Source: GWE2-40-63 sp050251815 (lineage in GTDB: Bacteria > Bacteroidota > Bacteroidia > Bacteroidales > SZUA-534). From it: a DNA stretch of 64,000 bases. The translations under genes were made by a program, and so were the position numbers. Positions 1 through 9,317 of this stretch are shown in pieces (position 1 is the stretch's first letter; each line of letters opens with the position of its first letter). The stretch is taken from positions 1 to 64,000 of the forward strand of contig JBFWMB010000002.1 of NCBI GenBank assembly GCA_050251815.1, given 5' to 3'. Below the pieces are notes generated by a model. The model was not told the origin of the DNA, did no database searches, and was given only the letters and a program-made list of their open reading frames with translations.

Positions 1-108
1 TATTTGGATGAATTTTGCTACAAATTAAACCGTAGATACTTTGGTGATAAGGTTTTTGACAGACTTGCCATTGCTATGTCTGATAATTACTGGTATAATA
101 ATGACTAA
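1..108 (+). pseudogene. IS1595-family (ISXO2-like) transposase, C-terminal end only
   Basis: Only the last 35 codons lie in the window; the reading frame is open from base 1 and stops at 106-108. The peptide contains LDEFCYKLNRR followed by FDRL, the typical C-terminal signature of the ISXO2-like DDE transposase domain of IS1595 elements, in which a shared DEFxxRxNRR motif closes the catalytic domain. The rest of the gene and the left end of the element lie outside, so whether it is intact cannot be judged. No clear terminal inverted repeat was found in 109-270. Confidence 0.7.
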
Positions 109-270
109 TCATAAAACAGAATTACAAGCCAGTTCAGGTACTTCATATTGTTAGGATTAATTTTATTTCGCGTTTGATTTTTCTTCGTTTCACCAAATTT
201 AATGATTTCTCTTGTTTTTCAATAGCTAAAAGCAAAAAAATACCAATCAAACCATGTTTACGAATGAAAA

Positions 271-948
271 TTAGAGATTAAAGTTCAAACCAACCCCTAA
301 AATATAACTAAGTTTTGCCTTATGAATTAAATCATTTTCTTTTTCAATTCGGTAATATATTTCAGCATCAATAAGTTTCATTAAAGGATAGGCAAGGCCT
401 GCGGAGTATCGGTGTGTTTCAAGGGTGTTTTTTATGGGATTGTTCAAAGCCTGATACATTTCGTATGATACAAAAGGTGTTATTTTATTTTTTGGAATAT
501 CGTAATCAACCTGTATTTTATGTCTGAGGTGTTGTGGATTTAAGTAGGTAAAATTGGCATCGTTATCAGGTAAAAAATTTACCTGATAGCGAACCCGGTA
601 CAATATATCAAAGCGACCAAAGCGTTCATTAAGACGAATATCGCCATAGAATCTTTGGATGGTTTCGTATCCAATTTTTGGATTGCGGTTTATTTGGAAA
701 CGGTAGTATCCTCGAACCTGGAGGAAAGCATTAATTTTATATGAAATACCGGCTACAGTCAGGTAGTTACCCAGATACGAAGCATTATCCTCAAAACGTA
801 ATTCCTGTTCCAGTTTTAAATCCAGCTTTTTTGTAAGCTCGAGTGAGGCTTGAATCGAATTCCAGCTTTTAAAGTCTTTCTCCTGACCCCAAATAACCCC
901 GGAAAAAAGAACAAAAAGAAGAAATAATAAGGGTGATTTATTGTTCAT
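271..948 (-). CDS. DUF2490 family outer-membrane beta-barrel protein
   Basis: A 225-residue protein with a signal peptide (about residues 1-21, ending VIWGQ) and then alternating amphipathic strands rich in Arg, Tyr and Phe, ending in LGVGLNFNL with a terminal hydrophobic/aromatic pattern typical of outer-membrane barrels. Overall it matches the DUF2490 family, whose function is unknown. Its start overlaps the end of the DUF4956 gene by 11 bases, so it is the last gene of a four-gene minus-strand operon with a polyphosphate-polymerase-like enzyme. That context suggests an outer-membrane partner for the module, but nothing in the sequence shows what it transports or binds. Confidence 0.8.
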   Translation of the reverse strand: MNNKSPLLFLLFVLFSGVIWGQEKDFKSWNSIQASLELTKKLDLKLEQELRFEDNASYLGNYLTVAGISYKINAFLQVRGYYRFQINRNPKIGYETIQRFYGDIRLNERFGRFDILYRVRYQVNFLPDNDANFTYLNPQHLRHKIQVDYDIPKNKITPFVSYEMYQALNNPIKNTLETHRYSAGLAYPLMKLIDAEIYYRIEKENDLIHKAKLSYILGVGLNFNL

Positions 949-1621
949 TGCTAATGGTCCTATATTCTATATCGTCCTGAGTGGCCCAGGTTTGTTCGCT
1001 TTTAAAGAAAAACACCAGTATTTTAGCAATGTCTTTTTGAAAATCGACCTGACTAATTTCGATTCGTGATATTTTAATTCCCAGTCTATTTTCCAAATCC
1101 AACATCAGTTCTTGTTTTCGCTCCGGGTTAACCAATTCAATTTTTTCGTAAAGTACAATGGTAAACGATTCGTTCTCGAGGTTTTTGAATTTTTCGATAA
1201 ATAAGGTTGCCGCAACTACAATAAAGTTGGTAAACAGCAATTCGGCGTAGCTTACTTTTTTGTTGGCCAGGGCATTTACTACCGAAAGGCCAATTACCAC
1301 AAACAAATAGGTCATTTCTTTAATGGGAATGGTGGTTGTACGGTAACGGATAATTCCAAAAACCGCAAACAACCCCAAAGCAAACCCCAGTTGAAGTTTA
1401 ACGCTTTCAAGCAAAAAGCACATCAAAAACACGACAATTCCAATTAAAATAAAAGTAAAAAGAAAATCGCGCCGGCGGGTTCTTGGATAATAAATATAAC
1501 GAACTATAGTAAAAGTAAACAGAAAGTTAAAAGCAAACCGCATGACAAGTTCTGCAAAGTCGTTGGCTTTAAATATTTCAATGCCGAACAGTTCGGCCAT
1601 TATGCTAATCAGAAAATTCAT
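938..1621 (-). CDS. DUF4956 domain multi-spanning membrane protein
   Basis: A 227-residue inner-membrane protein with about four predicted transmembrane helices between residues 25 and 145, then a soluble C-terminal domain of about 80 residues. The helix region holds the conserved stretch FGIIRYRTTTIPIKEMTYLF, characteristic of DUF4956. In many bacteria DUF4956 genes sit next to VTC-domain polyphosphate polymerases, as here, which suggests that it anchors the polymerase or forms a channel for it. It overlaps the upstream VTC gene by 17 bases and the downstream DUF2490 gene by 11, implying translational coupling. Biochemical function is unknown. Confidence 0.85.
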   Translation of the reverse strand: MNFLISIMAELFGIEIFKANDFAELVMRFAFNFLFTFTIVRYIYYPRTRRRDFLFTFILIGIVVFLMCFLLESVKLQLGFALGLFAVFGIIRYRTTTIPIKEMTYLFVVIGLSVVNALANKKVSYAELLFTNFIVVAATLFIEKFKNLENESFTIVLYEKIELVNPERKQELMLDLENRLGIKISRIEISQVDFQKDIAKILVFFFKSEQTWATQDDIEYRTISNEQ

Positions 1622-2366
1622 TTTTTATCTTTTTTAAGTACAATAAATTCGGTTTAAAGGTATTTTGTTTTAACTGGGGATTTAATAAGGCTTTTCCCAT
1701 GCAGTATTTGCTAAACCCCCGGGGATAAATGTTTATGGCTTTTAATGCTAGCGCAAAAGGAGAATTGTTTGATGCTTTTTCACGTTTTAATTCAGCAATA
1801 GCCAAAAAAGGTAAGGTTTTGCGGGCATTCTGATCTTTAATTTCCAGATCAAAATCGAGCGTAATACGCTCATTGCTTATAAACGATGCCAGGGTAATTC
1901 GTTTAAACTGGTTGCTTAAACTTGGTAGTAGGTTTTTATCATCCAATGGAACAACACTGTCTAAAAAGGCATAGTCGATTTCCGGTTTTTTTTCTTTCGG
2001 AATTTCAACACGTTTTTTTATGGTTTTCCCCTTATTGGTTTTCCGTTTTATTTCAAAAAAAGTATTGTTTGAAATGGTGTAGGTACGAAAACGGACTTTG
2101 AAGCGGTTTAAGCGCTGATTTTGGTGGTTGTGATACAAAATGAGCTCCGGAGAATCGAGGTATTCGGTTTGATACAACAAACAACGTTCGTCTTTAATTT
2201 CCAACACCTTATAATGCTTTGAAACCCGTCCAAGCAGTTCGGGAAGTTTATTAAGAGGAAAAACAAATTTGCGATCGACCCGGTTCATTAAGCGCAATTT
2301 ATTTAATTCATCCAGGTTAATTGTATGGAACGCTTGCAGTTCGCTATTTATTTTTTCCTCCCACAT
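1605..2366 (-). CDS. VTC-domain polyphosphate polymerase-like protein
   Basis: A 253-residue protein that resembles the catalytic VTC domain of yeast Vtc4, a triphosphate-tunnel-fold enzyme that makes polyphosphate from ATP. Visible family features are the basic N-terminal strand NRVDRKFVFP, the YLDSPEL/YHNHQNQRLNRFKVRFRTY block, the strand FFEIKRKTNKGKTIKKRVEIP and the late acidic/basic strand AELKREK; these Arg, Lys and Glu residues line the tunnel in the family. It has no membrane segment and lies between a lipoprotein gene (2-base gap) and the DUF4956 membrane gene (17-base overlap), so it probably acts at the inner face of the membrane. Substrate and product are inferred from the family. 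Confidence 0.8.
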   Translation of the reverse strand: MWEEKINSELQAFHTINLDELNKLRLMNRVDRKFVFPLNKLPELLGRVSKHYKVLEIKDERCLLYQTEYLDSPELILYHNHQNQRLNRFKVRFRTYTISNNTFFEIKRKTNKGKTIKKRVEIPKEKKPEIDYAFLDSVVPLDDKNLLPSLSNQFKRITLASFISNERITLDFDLEIKDQNARKTLPFLAIAELKREKASNNSPFALALKAINIYPRGFSKYCMGKALLNPQLKQNTFKPNLLYLKKIKNEFSD

Positions 2367-2368
2367 TT

Positions 2369-2770
2369 TTAGTCAAGTATGGTGATAATGGGAGCCAGGT
2401 ATTCTTTTCCCTGTTTGCTAATGTTTATGGTTTGCTTTACTATAACCCGTGACGAAGGCGATTGAAACGAACTGTCTTTTGAATAAACAAAGATGGTATA
2501 TGCGCCATTTTGCAGGTAGTTGAACCGATAATAACCATTATAACTGGTTTCGGCGTCGTCGCTGTGAATGGAGTCGTTACCATAAATAATGTAAACATCT
2601 TCTTCTTCGCCCCAATATTCTGACACCACTCGACTAAAGTCGGCATTGTAATCGCGAACCCAAACCCGACCCACAATCGACGAGGTGCCTCCAGTTCCTT
2701 CGGGTTTTTCGCACGAGGGCAAAACACCAAAAAGTACGGCGATAAGTGATATGAGAAGTTTATTTTTCAT
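2369..2770 (-). CDS. small lipoprotein with carboxypeptidase-regulatory-like fold
   Basis: 133 residues. A short signal peptide ends in a lipobox (VLPSC, Cys20). The rest looks like one beta-sandwich of the carboxypeptidase-regulatory/Ig-like kind: SIVGRVWVRDYN opens the domain and the block YNGYYRFNYLQNGAYTIFVYS is the typical 'G-Y-Y-F..L..G.Y.I.V' core. It is the first gene of the minus-strand operon with the polyphosphate polymerase, DUF4956 and DUF2490 genes. No enzymatic motif is visible; a role as an envelope-exposed partner is inference. Confidence 0.7.
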   Translation of the reverse strand: MKNKLLISLIAVLFGVLPSCEKPEGTGGTSSIVGRVWVRDYNADFSRVVSEYWGEEEDVYIIYGNDSIHSDDAETSYNGYYRFNYLQNGAYTIFVYSKDSSFQSPSSRVIVKQTINISKQGKEYLAPIITILD

Positions 2771-3007
2771 TCTGATAATGAATTATATTTGTTATTTTGG
2801 TATGTGTTACAAAAGCGTGAATATTTTACCGTTTTTTTATTTTATAACCTACGGATTTATCCCGCAAAGAACGCAAAATTAAAAGATGAAAGTTGATTTT
2901 ATGATGGTAAAATTACACTCTATAAAGAAAACAAATATTAGATTAATTACAAAATTGTTACAAATCAAAGCGCAAAACTTAGAGTTTTTAAGCATTTTCC
3001 ACCCATA

Positions 3008-3037
3008 TTGTTTTTATTCCCGCTATAAATATATTTG
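3008..3037 (+). promoter_or_regulatory. Bacteroidota-type promoter for the cyclophilin gene
   Basis: A TTG at 3008-3010 is followed after 19 bases by TATATTTG at 3030-3037, matching the Bacteroidota -33 (TTTG) and -7 (TAnnTTTG) consensus. It lies 27 bases before the start codon at 3065. The rest of 2771-3007 is AT-rich and shows no gene. Confidence 0.55.
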
Positions 3038-3064
3038 TAATTCAAAAACTTATTTTTAAAACCG

Positions 3065-3919
3065 ATGAAAGAAATTTTGACACTAACTCTGGTAAGCCTG
3101 TTTATATTGATAGCTTGCAGTAATAAAGCACCACAGGAAAAACAAACAACCGCTGATGAAAGCCGGCGGCTGGTATTAATACAAACGTCGTTTGGTGACA
3201 TGAAAGTGGAGCTATACAACGAAACACCGCTGCATCGCGATAACTTTATTAAATTGGTGGAGCAGGGATTTTACGACAGCTTGTTATTTCACCGGGTGAT
3301 TAATGCTTTTATGATTCAGGGAGGAGACCCCGAATCGAAAAATGCTATGGCCAGCATTCAGCTCGGAAACGGAGGCCCGGGTTATCAGTTAGAAGCAGAA
3401 TTTCGCCCGGAACTATTTCATAAAAAAGGAGCTTTGGCTGCTGCCCGGGAACCCGATCAGGTGAATCCCCAAAAGCAATCTTCGGGCAGTCAGTTTTATA
3501 TTGTTCAGGGAAAAATTTTCACCCCTGAAATGCTTAAACAAATGGAAGAAAAAGTAAACTTTCCCAAGCGGAAACAATTGGTGTTTGATTACATTGAGAA
3601 ACCTGAAAATGCCGCGCTAAAAAAACGGATTGACTCTCTGGGGCGTGTTCAAAACATGGTTGCACTGAATCAGGAATTTAATAATATTGCCCTGTTGCTG
3701 GAACCAGAGTATCAAAAACTTGATTTATTCCATTATACATCCGATCAAACTGAAACATACGGCAAACTGGGAGGAACCCCCCATTTGGATCAGAACTATA
3801 CCGTGTTTGGCCAGGTGGTTGAAGGGATGTATGTAATTGACAGTATTGCACGGGTAAAAACAAACCCGCAAAACCGCCCGCTCGATGATATAATTATGAA
3901 AATGAAAGTATTAAAATAG
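3065..3919 (+). CDS. cyclophilin-type peptidyl-prolyl cis-trans isomerase, lipoprotein
   Basis: 284 residues. A short signal peptide ends in the lipobox LIACS (Cys18), so the protein is a lipoprotein facing the periplasm. From about residue 38 it is a cyclophilin: TSFGDMKVELY, then HRDNFIKLVEQGFYDSLLFHRVI and FMIQGGDPES, with the catalytic Arg in FHRV and the GSQFYIVQGK strand. About 70 residues of mainly helical, charged sequence are inserted between that strand and the closing YTVFGQVVEGM. The family accelerates proline isomerisation during folding of exported proteins. It is monocistronic and ends one base before the convergent gene. Confidence 0.9.
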   Translation: MKEILTLTLVSLFILIACSNKAPQEKQTTADESRRLVLIQTSFGDMKVELYNETPLHRDNFIKLVEQGFYDSLLFHRVINAFMIQGGDPESKNAMASIQLGNGGPGYQLEAEFRPELFHKKGALAAAREPDQVNPQKQSSGSQFYIVQGKIFTPEMLKQMEEKVNFPKRKQLVFDYIEKPENAALKKRIDSLGRVQNMVALNQEFNNIALLLEPEYQKLDLFHYTSDQTETYGKLGGTPHLDQNYTVFGQVVEGMYVIDSIARVKTNPQNRPLDDIIMKMKVLK

Positions 3920-4228
3920 CTATTTATCTTTATTCAGCTTTTTTATTACCGATTGAACTTTAGTTTCCATTAAGTTCGCAGCATCTTTTTTAATATCGAG
4001 CTTTATGGTGGAATAAATGCGCTTGCTTTCTTCCTGCAAAAGGGTAGCAGCCTTTTCAACAATCTCCAGAGCCTCACCAACCGTTGGGGTTTCTATCAGG
4101 GTTCCCATGGCGGTAAGTTGAAACGAATAACCGCATTTTTCTATCATTTCAATTACTTGTGCCACCTGTCGACTGACGCTTATTCCCTGGTCGGTGGGGA
4201 AGATGGCAAATTCCATTAATACAGCCAT
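3920..4228 (-). CDS. MTH1187/YkoF-family thiamine-binding protein
   Basis: 102 residues from the start at 4228; a longer frame back to 4261 would run into the upstream gene and adds nothing conserved. The opening MAVLMEFAIFPTDQG followed by VIEMIEKCGYSFQLTAMGTLIETP matches the MTH1187/UPF0045 fold (thiamine-binding protein, DUF77), a small ferredoxin-like alpha/beta protein that forms tetramers and is thought to bind thiamine or a related ligand. The family is cytoplasmic and has no known catalytic activity. It follows the Ig-like lipoprotein gene by 7 bases and is probably co-transcribed with it. Confidence 0.8.
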   Translation of the reverse strand: MAVLMEFAIFPTDQGISVSRQVAQVIEMIEKCGYSFQLTAMGTLIETPTVGEALEIVEKAATLLQEESKRIYSTIKLDIKKDAANLMETKVQSVIKKLNKDK

Positions 4229-4235
4229 AATATTT

Positions 4236-6185
4236 TTATTGTTTACCCGAAGGTGTACCAAATTTTGGTTGGGTTGCGGCTCCCTTATTTGTTTTTTTAC
4301 CCTTTTTTAAATTTGGTGGACCCACAGGGAATAATTCCCATTCGTATTCTATATCCCAATTGCCTTTGGTTTCAACTTCCTGAGGAAAATAAAATACCGG
4401 CTCCGGTTGAAGCAATTCCTTAAGGCTTCCGGTATCCCATTTGTCGTTTTGGTTTAAATCGAAAAACAATTTAAAGATGTATTTTTTGGGTTGCAGAAAA
4501 TCGTAAGTTAAGGTGGTATCGCTCCAGATTTTTCGTTCTTCAAGCACCAATTCTTTTTCGTCCATTAGTTGAATAATCGATGGTTCAACAACACCCATTA
4601 TATGTAATTGAATGTTGCTGTAATATTCTGTTCCTCGTGTTGTAAAGCTGTATTTTATCGAATCGTTGGTATTATTATAAATGTCGGTAAAGGCCCCCTT
4701 ATGTAAGATGAGTTCGTATTTTTCATCTTCTTCTACTTTAAACTGAAGCAAGTATTGTCGCAGGTTAAATTCAGGGTTTATTAGTTCATATTTAACCGGG
4801 CTGTGTAAGGAGTCGTCAACAATTTTATTAAACGCAATTTGTTCTTTCTGAACCTTAGCGATGGGGAATCGAGCCAAAAGCTCCACGGCTTTATTCAGGT
4901 CAAATGCTCCTTTTGCATTGCTTATAAAAGTGAGTTCCGATGGTGGAGGAGTTGTGTCCACAATGGCTTCCTCTTCCTTGTTTGTAAATACATTCAAATT
5001 AAAGCGTCCTCCTTTTTTTTGTTCCGCTTTGCTTTTTGAGGCTTCTTCTTTTGGTTTATAATAAGCTAAAATCGTATCGGTTCTTACAAAATCAAGTTGG
5101 ATTGAATCTTTCATGGTATAACTCAAACTAAAAAAGAGGCTGTCGGAATTAAAAAGCGCCGAGTCTTTAATCCAAAATATCAGCGAATCGTTTTTAATTA
5201 AAGGTTCTTTTACAAACCAATCATTATTCGGAGCATTTACAATGGGTGAAAATTTAAAATTATCATCAACCGGAAGGTTAAAAGCTAAAATCAGCTGCTG
5301 CCTTTCGGGGCGATACACTTGTTTGAAATATTGTGTGGCGTGGTCTTCAACAAACATAAAAAGGCGTATATCGCCAATGGTAGTAACTAGTTCCTGATGC
5401 TGAACTACCGAGTCCCGGTAAACCGTATCCTGTAAATCGGGTGAGATAAAATCTAGTAACTTCAACGTGTCAACAACCGTAATTTCTTTGAAACCCGGAG
5501 AAAAGGCAGAGTCCATAAAGGCAATTCCCTCGTTGGGCAAATCAAACTTCATGTTGTTGTTCATGTCGCGAAGTCCGAAAATGTAATAGGGTTTGTTCTG
5601 TAAGTTGGTAACAAAAAAGCGCCCATCAGCATCGGTCTTAGCCACATAATCGGGTATCTGGGTGCGTGGTATCGAGTCGTTGAACTGCTCGTACATCATT
5701 ACAAAAATTGACGGTTCGGTTTTGTAATCAAACGCATTCGACAAAACACCGCCTACATAAAGTGAATCAAACACCGGTCCGGTTGAAAATTCAAACTGAA
5801 AATTGGTTAAGGGGTTGTTTTCGTTTAAATCGGCAATGGCATTGTAGAAATTAAAATTATAGGTGGTACTATCTTTTAGTTGATTATTAATATGAATAAG
5901 CAGGTTTTTTCCGCGCAATTTTATTCCGGGTTTTTCTGGCAGGGGTGGTGATACCAATAATTCCTGATTGACATTTTTTAAAACGATAAACTCATCAAAC
6001 TGTACCACTATTTTTTCGGCAGCAAAATTGGTTGAATAATTAATGGGTTTGCTTTTTAAAGGAACAGGCGGAGTTTCATCTTTTGGACCTCCGGCAGGCG
6101 CCGACATTCTTGCGCACGAAGCTAAAAACACAAAAAGGGACAGTAGCGAAATGGCTGTAAAACGGAAAAAGGAAACGTGCTTCAT
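4236..6185 (-). CDS. Ig-like (Big_5) domain lipoprotein
   Basis: About 649 residues from the Met at 6185. The frame is open up to 6332, but the upstream part overlaps the divergent glpD start, while the chosen start gives a clean signal peptide and lipobox (VFLASCARM). After the Cys comes SAPAGGPKDETPP, the hallmark of a family conserved across Bacteroidota, then a Big_5/SbsA-like Ig domain (residues about 40-140). The rest is beta-rich repeats with a CNA-B-like strand pattern (DADGRFFVTNLQNKPYYIFGL) and a long C-terminal beta region. Probably an envelope lipoprotein; the function of the family is unknown. Ends with a basic, Gly/Lys-rich tail. Confidence 0.75.
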   Translation of the reverse strand: MKHVSFFRFTAISLLSLFVFLASCARMSAPAGGPKDETPPVPLKSKPINYSTNFAAEKIVVQFDEFIVLKNVNQELLVSPPLPEKPGIKLRGKNLLIHINNQLKDSTTYNFNFYNAIADLNENNPLTNFQFEFSTGPVFDSLYVGGVLSNAFDYKTEPSIFVMMYEQFNDSIPRTQIPDYVAKTDADGRFFVTNLQNKPYYIFGLRDMNNNMKFDLPNEGIAFMDSAFSPGFKEITVVDTLKLLDFISPDLQDTVYRDSVVQHQELVTTIGDIRLFMFVEDHATQYFKQVYRPERQQLILAFNLPVDDNFKFSPIVNAPNNDWFVKEPLIKNDSLIFWIKDSALFNSDSLFFSLSYTMKDSIQLDFVRTDTILAYYKPKEEASKSKAEQKKGGRFNLNVFTNKEEEAIVDTTPPPSELTFISNAKGAFDLNKAVELLARFPIAKVQKEQIAFNKIVDDSLHSPVKYELINPEFNLRQYLLQFKVEEDEKYELILHKGAFTDIYNNTNDSIKYSFTTRGTEYYSNIQLHIMGVVEPSIIQLMDEKELVLEERKIWSDTTLTYDFLQPKKYIFKLFFDLNQNDKWDTGSLKELLQPEPVFYFPQEVETKGNWDIEYEWELFPVGPPNLKKGKKTNKGAATQPKFGTPSGKQ

Positions 6186-6279
6186 GTATTCAATATTACT
6201 AATCGATTCTTTACGGGTAAAATCATAAACAGAGTCATAAAAAAGCCGTATTTTACCAAATGCAAACATACAAAGATTT

Positions 6280-7932
6280 ATGAACAATTCTGAAAACTTC
6301 AGCTCGTGCAAAAGAGATGCCTTAATTGGCAAAATGGAGAAAAAAAATTTCGATTTGATTGTATTTGGTGGAGGAATTACCGGTGCCGGTATTGCCCTCG
6401 ATGCGATTTCACGCGGACTTTCGGTTGCATTGATTGAGCAAAACGATTTTGCATCGGGAACAAGCAGTCGTTCTACAAAACTGGTACATGGTGGATTACG
6501 TTATCTCGAAAAGCTACAATTAAAATTTGTTGCCCAACTGGGCAAAGAGCGAAAAATACTTCACGACAACGCAACGCATCTTGTGTTACCTACACCGGTT
6601 TATCTGCCCATTTTTGAAGGCGGGCAATTGAATCGGGTACTTTCATACTTTGGTTTGCTGATTTATGATTTTTTAGCCGGTGTTAAAAAAGAGTATAAAG
6701 CACATTGGATTAAAAAGGAAAAGCTATTACAAAAGTATCCTTTTCTCGAAAGTAAAGGACTGAAAGGAGCCTATCGTTATTATGAATACAGAACCAACGA
6801 TGGCCGCTTGGTAATAGAAACGGTGAAAAAAGCGGTTGAGCTTGGAGCAGACGCCCTTAATTATTGTGAGGTAAAGCAGCTTTTGCTTGCCAAAGAGCAA
6901 CTTTGCGGAGCAAAACTTCAGGACGCGATAAGCGGAAAAATATTTTCTGTTAGCGGAGCGGTTTTGGTTAATGCAACGGGCCCTTGGTGTGAGCATTTTA
7001 TGAATCAGTTCGATAAACCCATGTCCAAATTACTCTATCCGACCAAAGGAGTGCATCTGGTTTTTCCAAAAGAACGATTTCCACTTCAGGAAGCCTTTTA
7101 TTTTGACACCCACGACAAGCGTATGGTTTTTGCCATTCCCCGAAACAATCAGGTTTACCTGGGAACAACCGACACGCCTTATCAGGATGATTTGCGAAAA
7201 CCGCTTGTTACCGACAACGATGTGGCCTATTTGTTAAAAGCCGTAAATAGTAAATTTACCGGACTTAACTTGAAGAATGAAGATATAATTTCATGTTGGT
7301 CCGGAATTCGTCCCCTAATTCAGGATCCTGGAAAATCGCCGGGCGAAATTAGCCGGAAAGAAGAGTTGTTTGTTTCGGAATCGGGTTTGTTTTCTATTAC
7401 AGGGGGTAAACTTACCGGGTTTCGTTTAATGGCAAAAACAGTAGTTGACAAGGTTTTGCGTAAGTTAAACAAACCACAGGTAAAATGTAAGACTCAATAC
7501 ATCAGGGCTTCGGGAAGCAATTGGGAAAATCCGCCAACTGTTGAAAAATTAATCGAAATTGCCGATAATCGGTACGATGAGGCTAAACAAACAGGTATTT
7601 CTGTTCCTGATTTTAAAGAATTGTTTTATCGTTATGGAACCAATGTCGATAAAATTACTGAAAAAGCCTATGAACTTCGCCCTACCTGCTCCGAAACAAC
7701 GGAATGCTGGCTAAAAGCGGAATTATGGTATGCTGTAAATTATGAACGTGTTGCCCGACTTGCCGATTTTTTAATTTACCGAACCGAAAAAGTTCTTTTT
7801 CAGCCCGATTGGGTTGAAAAAAATTTAGGTGAGGTTGCCCATATTATGGCCACCTTGTTAAGCTGGGATGAAACTACGCTACAGAATGAAATTGATTTAT
7901 TCCGCACACAATGGGATTTGTACCGGCTTTAG
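6280..7932 (+). CDS. glpD: aerobic-type glycerol-3-phosphate dehydrogenase (FAD)
   Basis: 550 residues, family-typical length. It oxidises sn-glycerol 3-phosphate to dihydroxyacetone phosphate and passes electrons to quinone at the inner membrane. The N-terminus has the FAD-binding loop VFGGGITGAGIALDA (about residues 28-42) preceded by the conserved RDALIGKM. SSRSTKLVHGGLRYLE, GVHLVFPKERF, GTTDTPYQDD and the C-terminal FSITGGKLTGFRLMA are all GlpD landmarks, and a C-terminal DAO_C helical domain follows. No glpF or glpK lies beside it. Its start region overlaps only the discarded 5' extension of the opposite gene. Confidence 0.93.
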   Translation: MNNSENFSSCKRDALIGKMEKKNFDLIVFGGGITGAGIALDAISRGLSVALIEQNDFASGTSSRSTKLVHGGLRYLEKLQLKFVAQLGKERKILHDNATHLVLPTPVYLPIFEGGQLNRVLSYFGLLIYDFLAGVKKEYKAHWIKKEKLLQKYPFLESKGLKGAYRYYEYRTNDGRLVIETVKKAVELGADALNYCEVKQLLLAKEQLCGAKLQDAISGKIFSVSGAVLVNATGPWCEHFMNQFDKPMSKLLYPTKGVHLVFPKERFPLQEAFYFDTHDKRMVFAIPRNNQVYLGTTDTPYQDDLRKPLVTDNDVAYLLKAVNSKFTGLNLKNEDIISCWSGIRPLIQDPGKSPGEISRKEELFVSESGLFSITGGKLTGFRLMAKTVVDKVLRKLNKPQVKCKTQYIRASGSNWENPPTVEKLIEIADNRYDEAKQTGISVPDFKELFYRYGTNVDKITEKAYELRPTCSETTECWLKAELWYAVNYERVARLADFLIYRTEKVLFQPDWVEKNLGEVAHIMATLLSWDETTLQNEIDLFRTQWDLYRL

Positions 7933-8024
7933 AATAAGTTTTTAGAGATTTAATTATTTTTGTACGCAACCAAAGACGACTCATTGTTATCTGACTGAAT
8001 GCAAACAAATTATACAACAAAAAT

Positions 8025-9317
8025 TTGAACAAAATGCCTTTTTTAAAGAAGTCCAATATATTGTGGCACCTTTTACTATGGGCAATTGCCCTTAGTTTTT
8101 CTTCGTGTGCTGCCATAATATCAGGATCACAACAAAATATTCGAATAAAAACCGAACCCAAAGGAGCACTGGTATTTATTAACGGGCAAAATACATATAA
8201 ACAAACACCCTGTAAGGTAAAGGTAAAACGCAGACAGAAACGTCCGCTAAAATTCCGACAGGAAAATAAAGTTGAAATAACAGTTAAAAAGGAGGGATTC
8301 CAGGACTCAAAACTGATTGTTGGCTCTTCCTTTAATGTGGTCTCAGTTCCCAGCATTTTTTTTGCAGGAGTTCCTTTTCTTGTCGATTTAATGGTGGGGG
8401 CGCACCTAAAATATCCCCGAAATAACTTTTTAGCGCTGGAGCCCACATTGCCGGAGGTTAAACCACCGTTAAGGTTACCCGATGATTTAGCGGATGAACA
8501 TTCGCCTCTTCCTGATTTAATAAGCGACATCGCCTTGGATATTCCTCAAGTTAACCGGACTTATCCCAATAAATTTGCGTTGATTATAGGGAACGAACAC
8601 TATTCAAATCGTCACAACAATCTGCCCAACGAAGTAGATGTAAGCTTTGCCGTAAACGATGCCCGCTTATTTATGGCCTATGCCAACAAAACACTGGGAA
8701 TTCCTACGGAGAATATTATTTTTATTACCGATGCCACTCAGGCACAAATGAAAAAAGGCATTCACAAATTAAATCTGCTGGCACAGGCGTATGGTCCGGA
8801 AGCGGAATTGCTCTTTTACTATGCCGGACACGGACTGCCACATCCAGTAACCAGCGAATCGTATTTATTACCCATCGATTTAACTGGAAACGACATCGAT
8901 TTGGCGTTAAAACTTGATGATGTTTACCTCAGTCTGAGCGAGCATCCCAGCCAAAAAGTTACCTGCGTTTTGGATTGCTGTTTTTCCGGCGGCGCCCGAA
9001 ACAAAGAGATAGTTCAGGCGCGGGGAGTAAAAGTTGTTCCCAAAATAATACCGGTTACCGGAAACATGGTTGTTTTTGCGGCCAGTTCGGGTAACCAAAC
9101 GGCCCACGCCCATTCACAAATGAAACACGGATTGTACACGTATTATTTTCTAAAAAAACTAAAAGAAAACAAAGGAAACGTTACCATGGGTGAGATGCAA
9201 AATTACTTAAAAAAAGAAGTTTCAATACAATCCATTTTATTAAACGACAAACCACAATATCCCCAAATAGTTGTTTCGCCACAGATTAATGAGGCCTGGA
9301 AGCACTGGCGATTTTAA
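8025..9317 (+). CDS. PEGA-caspase (orthocaspase-like) lipoprotein, copy 1
   Basis: 430 residues. The signal peptide ends in lipobox FSSCAA, then a PEGA-type beta domain (IRIKTEPKGALVFINGQ, about residues 43-60) and, from about residue 185, a caspase-like (peptidase C14) domain starting FALIIGNEHY. The His/Cys dyad is visible: YYAGHG near residue 268 and LDCCFSGG near 315. The domain order suggests a cysteine protease tethered to the envelope, with Arg/Lys specificity usual for orthocaspases; targets are unknown. A paralogue with the same architecture lies at 60022-61335. It stands alone between glpD and the phosphohexomutase gene. A TATTTTTG box at 7955-7962 may be its -7 element. Confidence 0.85.
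   Translation: MNKMPFLKKSNILWHLLLWAIALSFSSCAAIISGSQQNIRIKTEPKGALVFINGQNTYKQTPCKVKVKRRQKRPLKFRQENKVEITVKKEGFQDSKLIVGSSFNVVSVPSIFFAGVPFLVDLMVGAHLKYPRNNFLALEPTLPEVKPPLRLPDDLADEHSPLPDLISDIALDIPQVNRTYPNKFALIIGNEHYSNRHNNLPNEVDVSFAVNDARLFMAYANKTLGIPTENIIFITDATQAQMKKGIHKLNLLAQAYGPEAELLFYYAGHGLPHPVTSESYLLPIDLTGNDIDLALKLDDVYLSLSEHPSQKVTCVLDCCFSGGARNKEIVQARGVKVVPKIIPVTGNMVVFAASSGNQTAHAHSQMKHGLYTYYFLKKLKENKGNVTMGEMQNYLKKEVSIQSILLNDKPQYPQIVVSPQINEAWKHWRF

Noticed and set aside
2440..2730. 96-codon minus-strand frame
   Set aside because: Alternate frame of the lipoprotein at 2369-2770, which has a good signal peptide and lipobox.
7874..8530. 218-codon antisense open frame
   Set aside because: Lies across the glpD end and the caspase N-terminal region; low-complexity and unlike any family, a shadow of the well-supported plus-strand genes.
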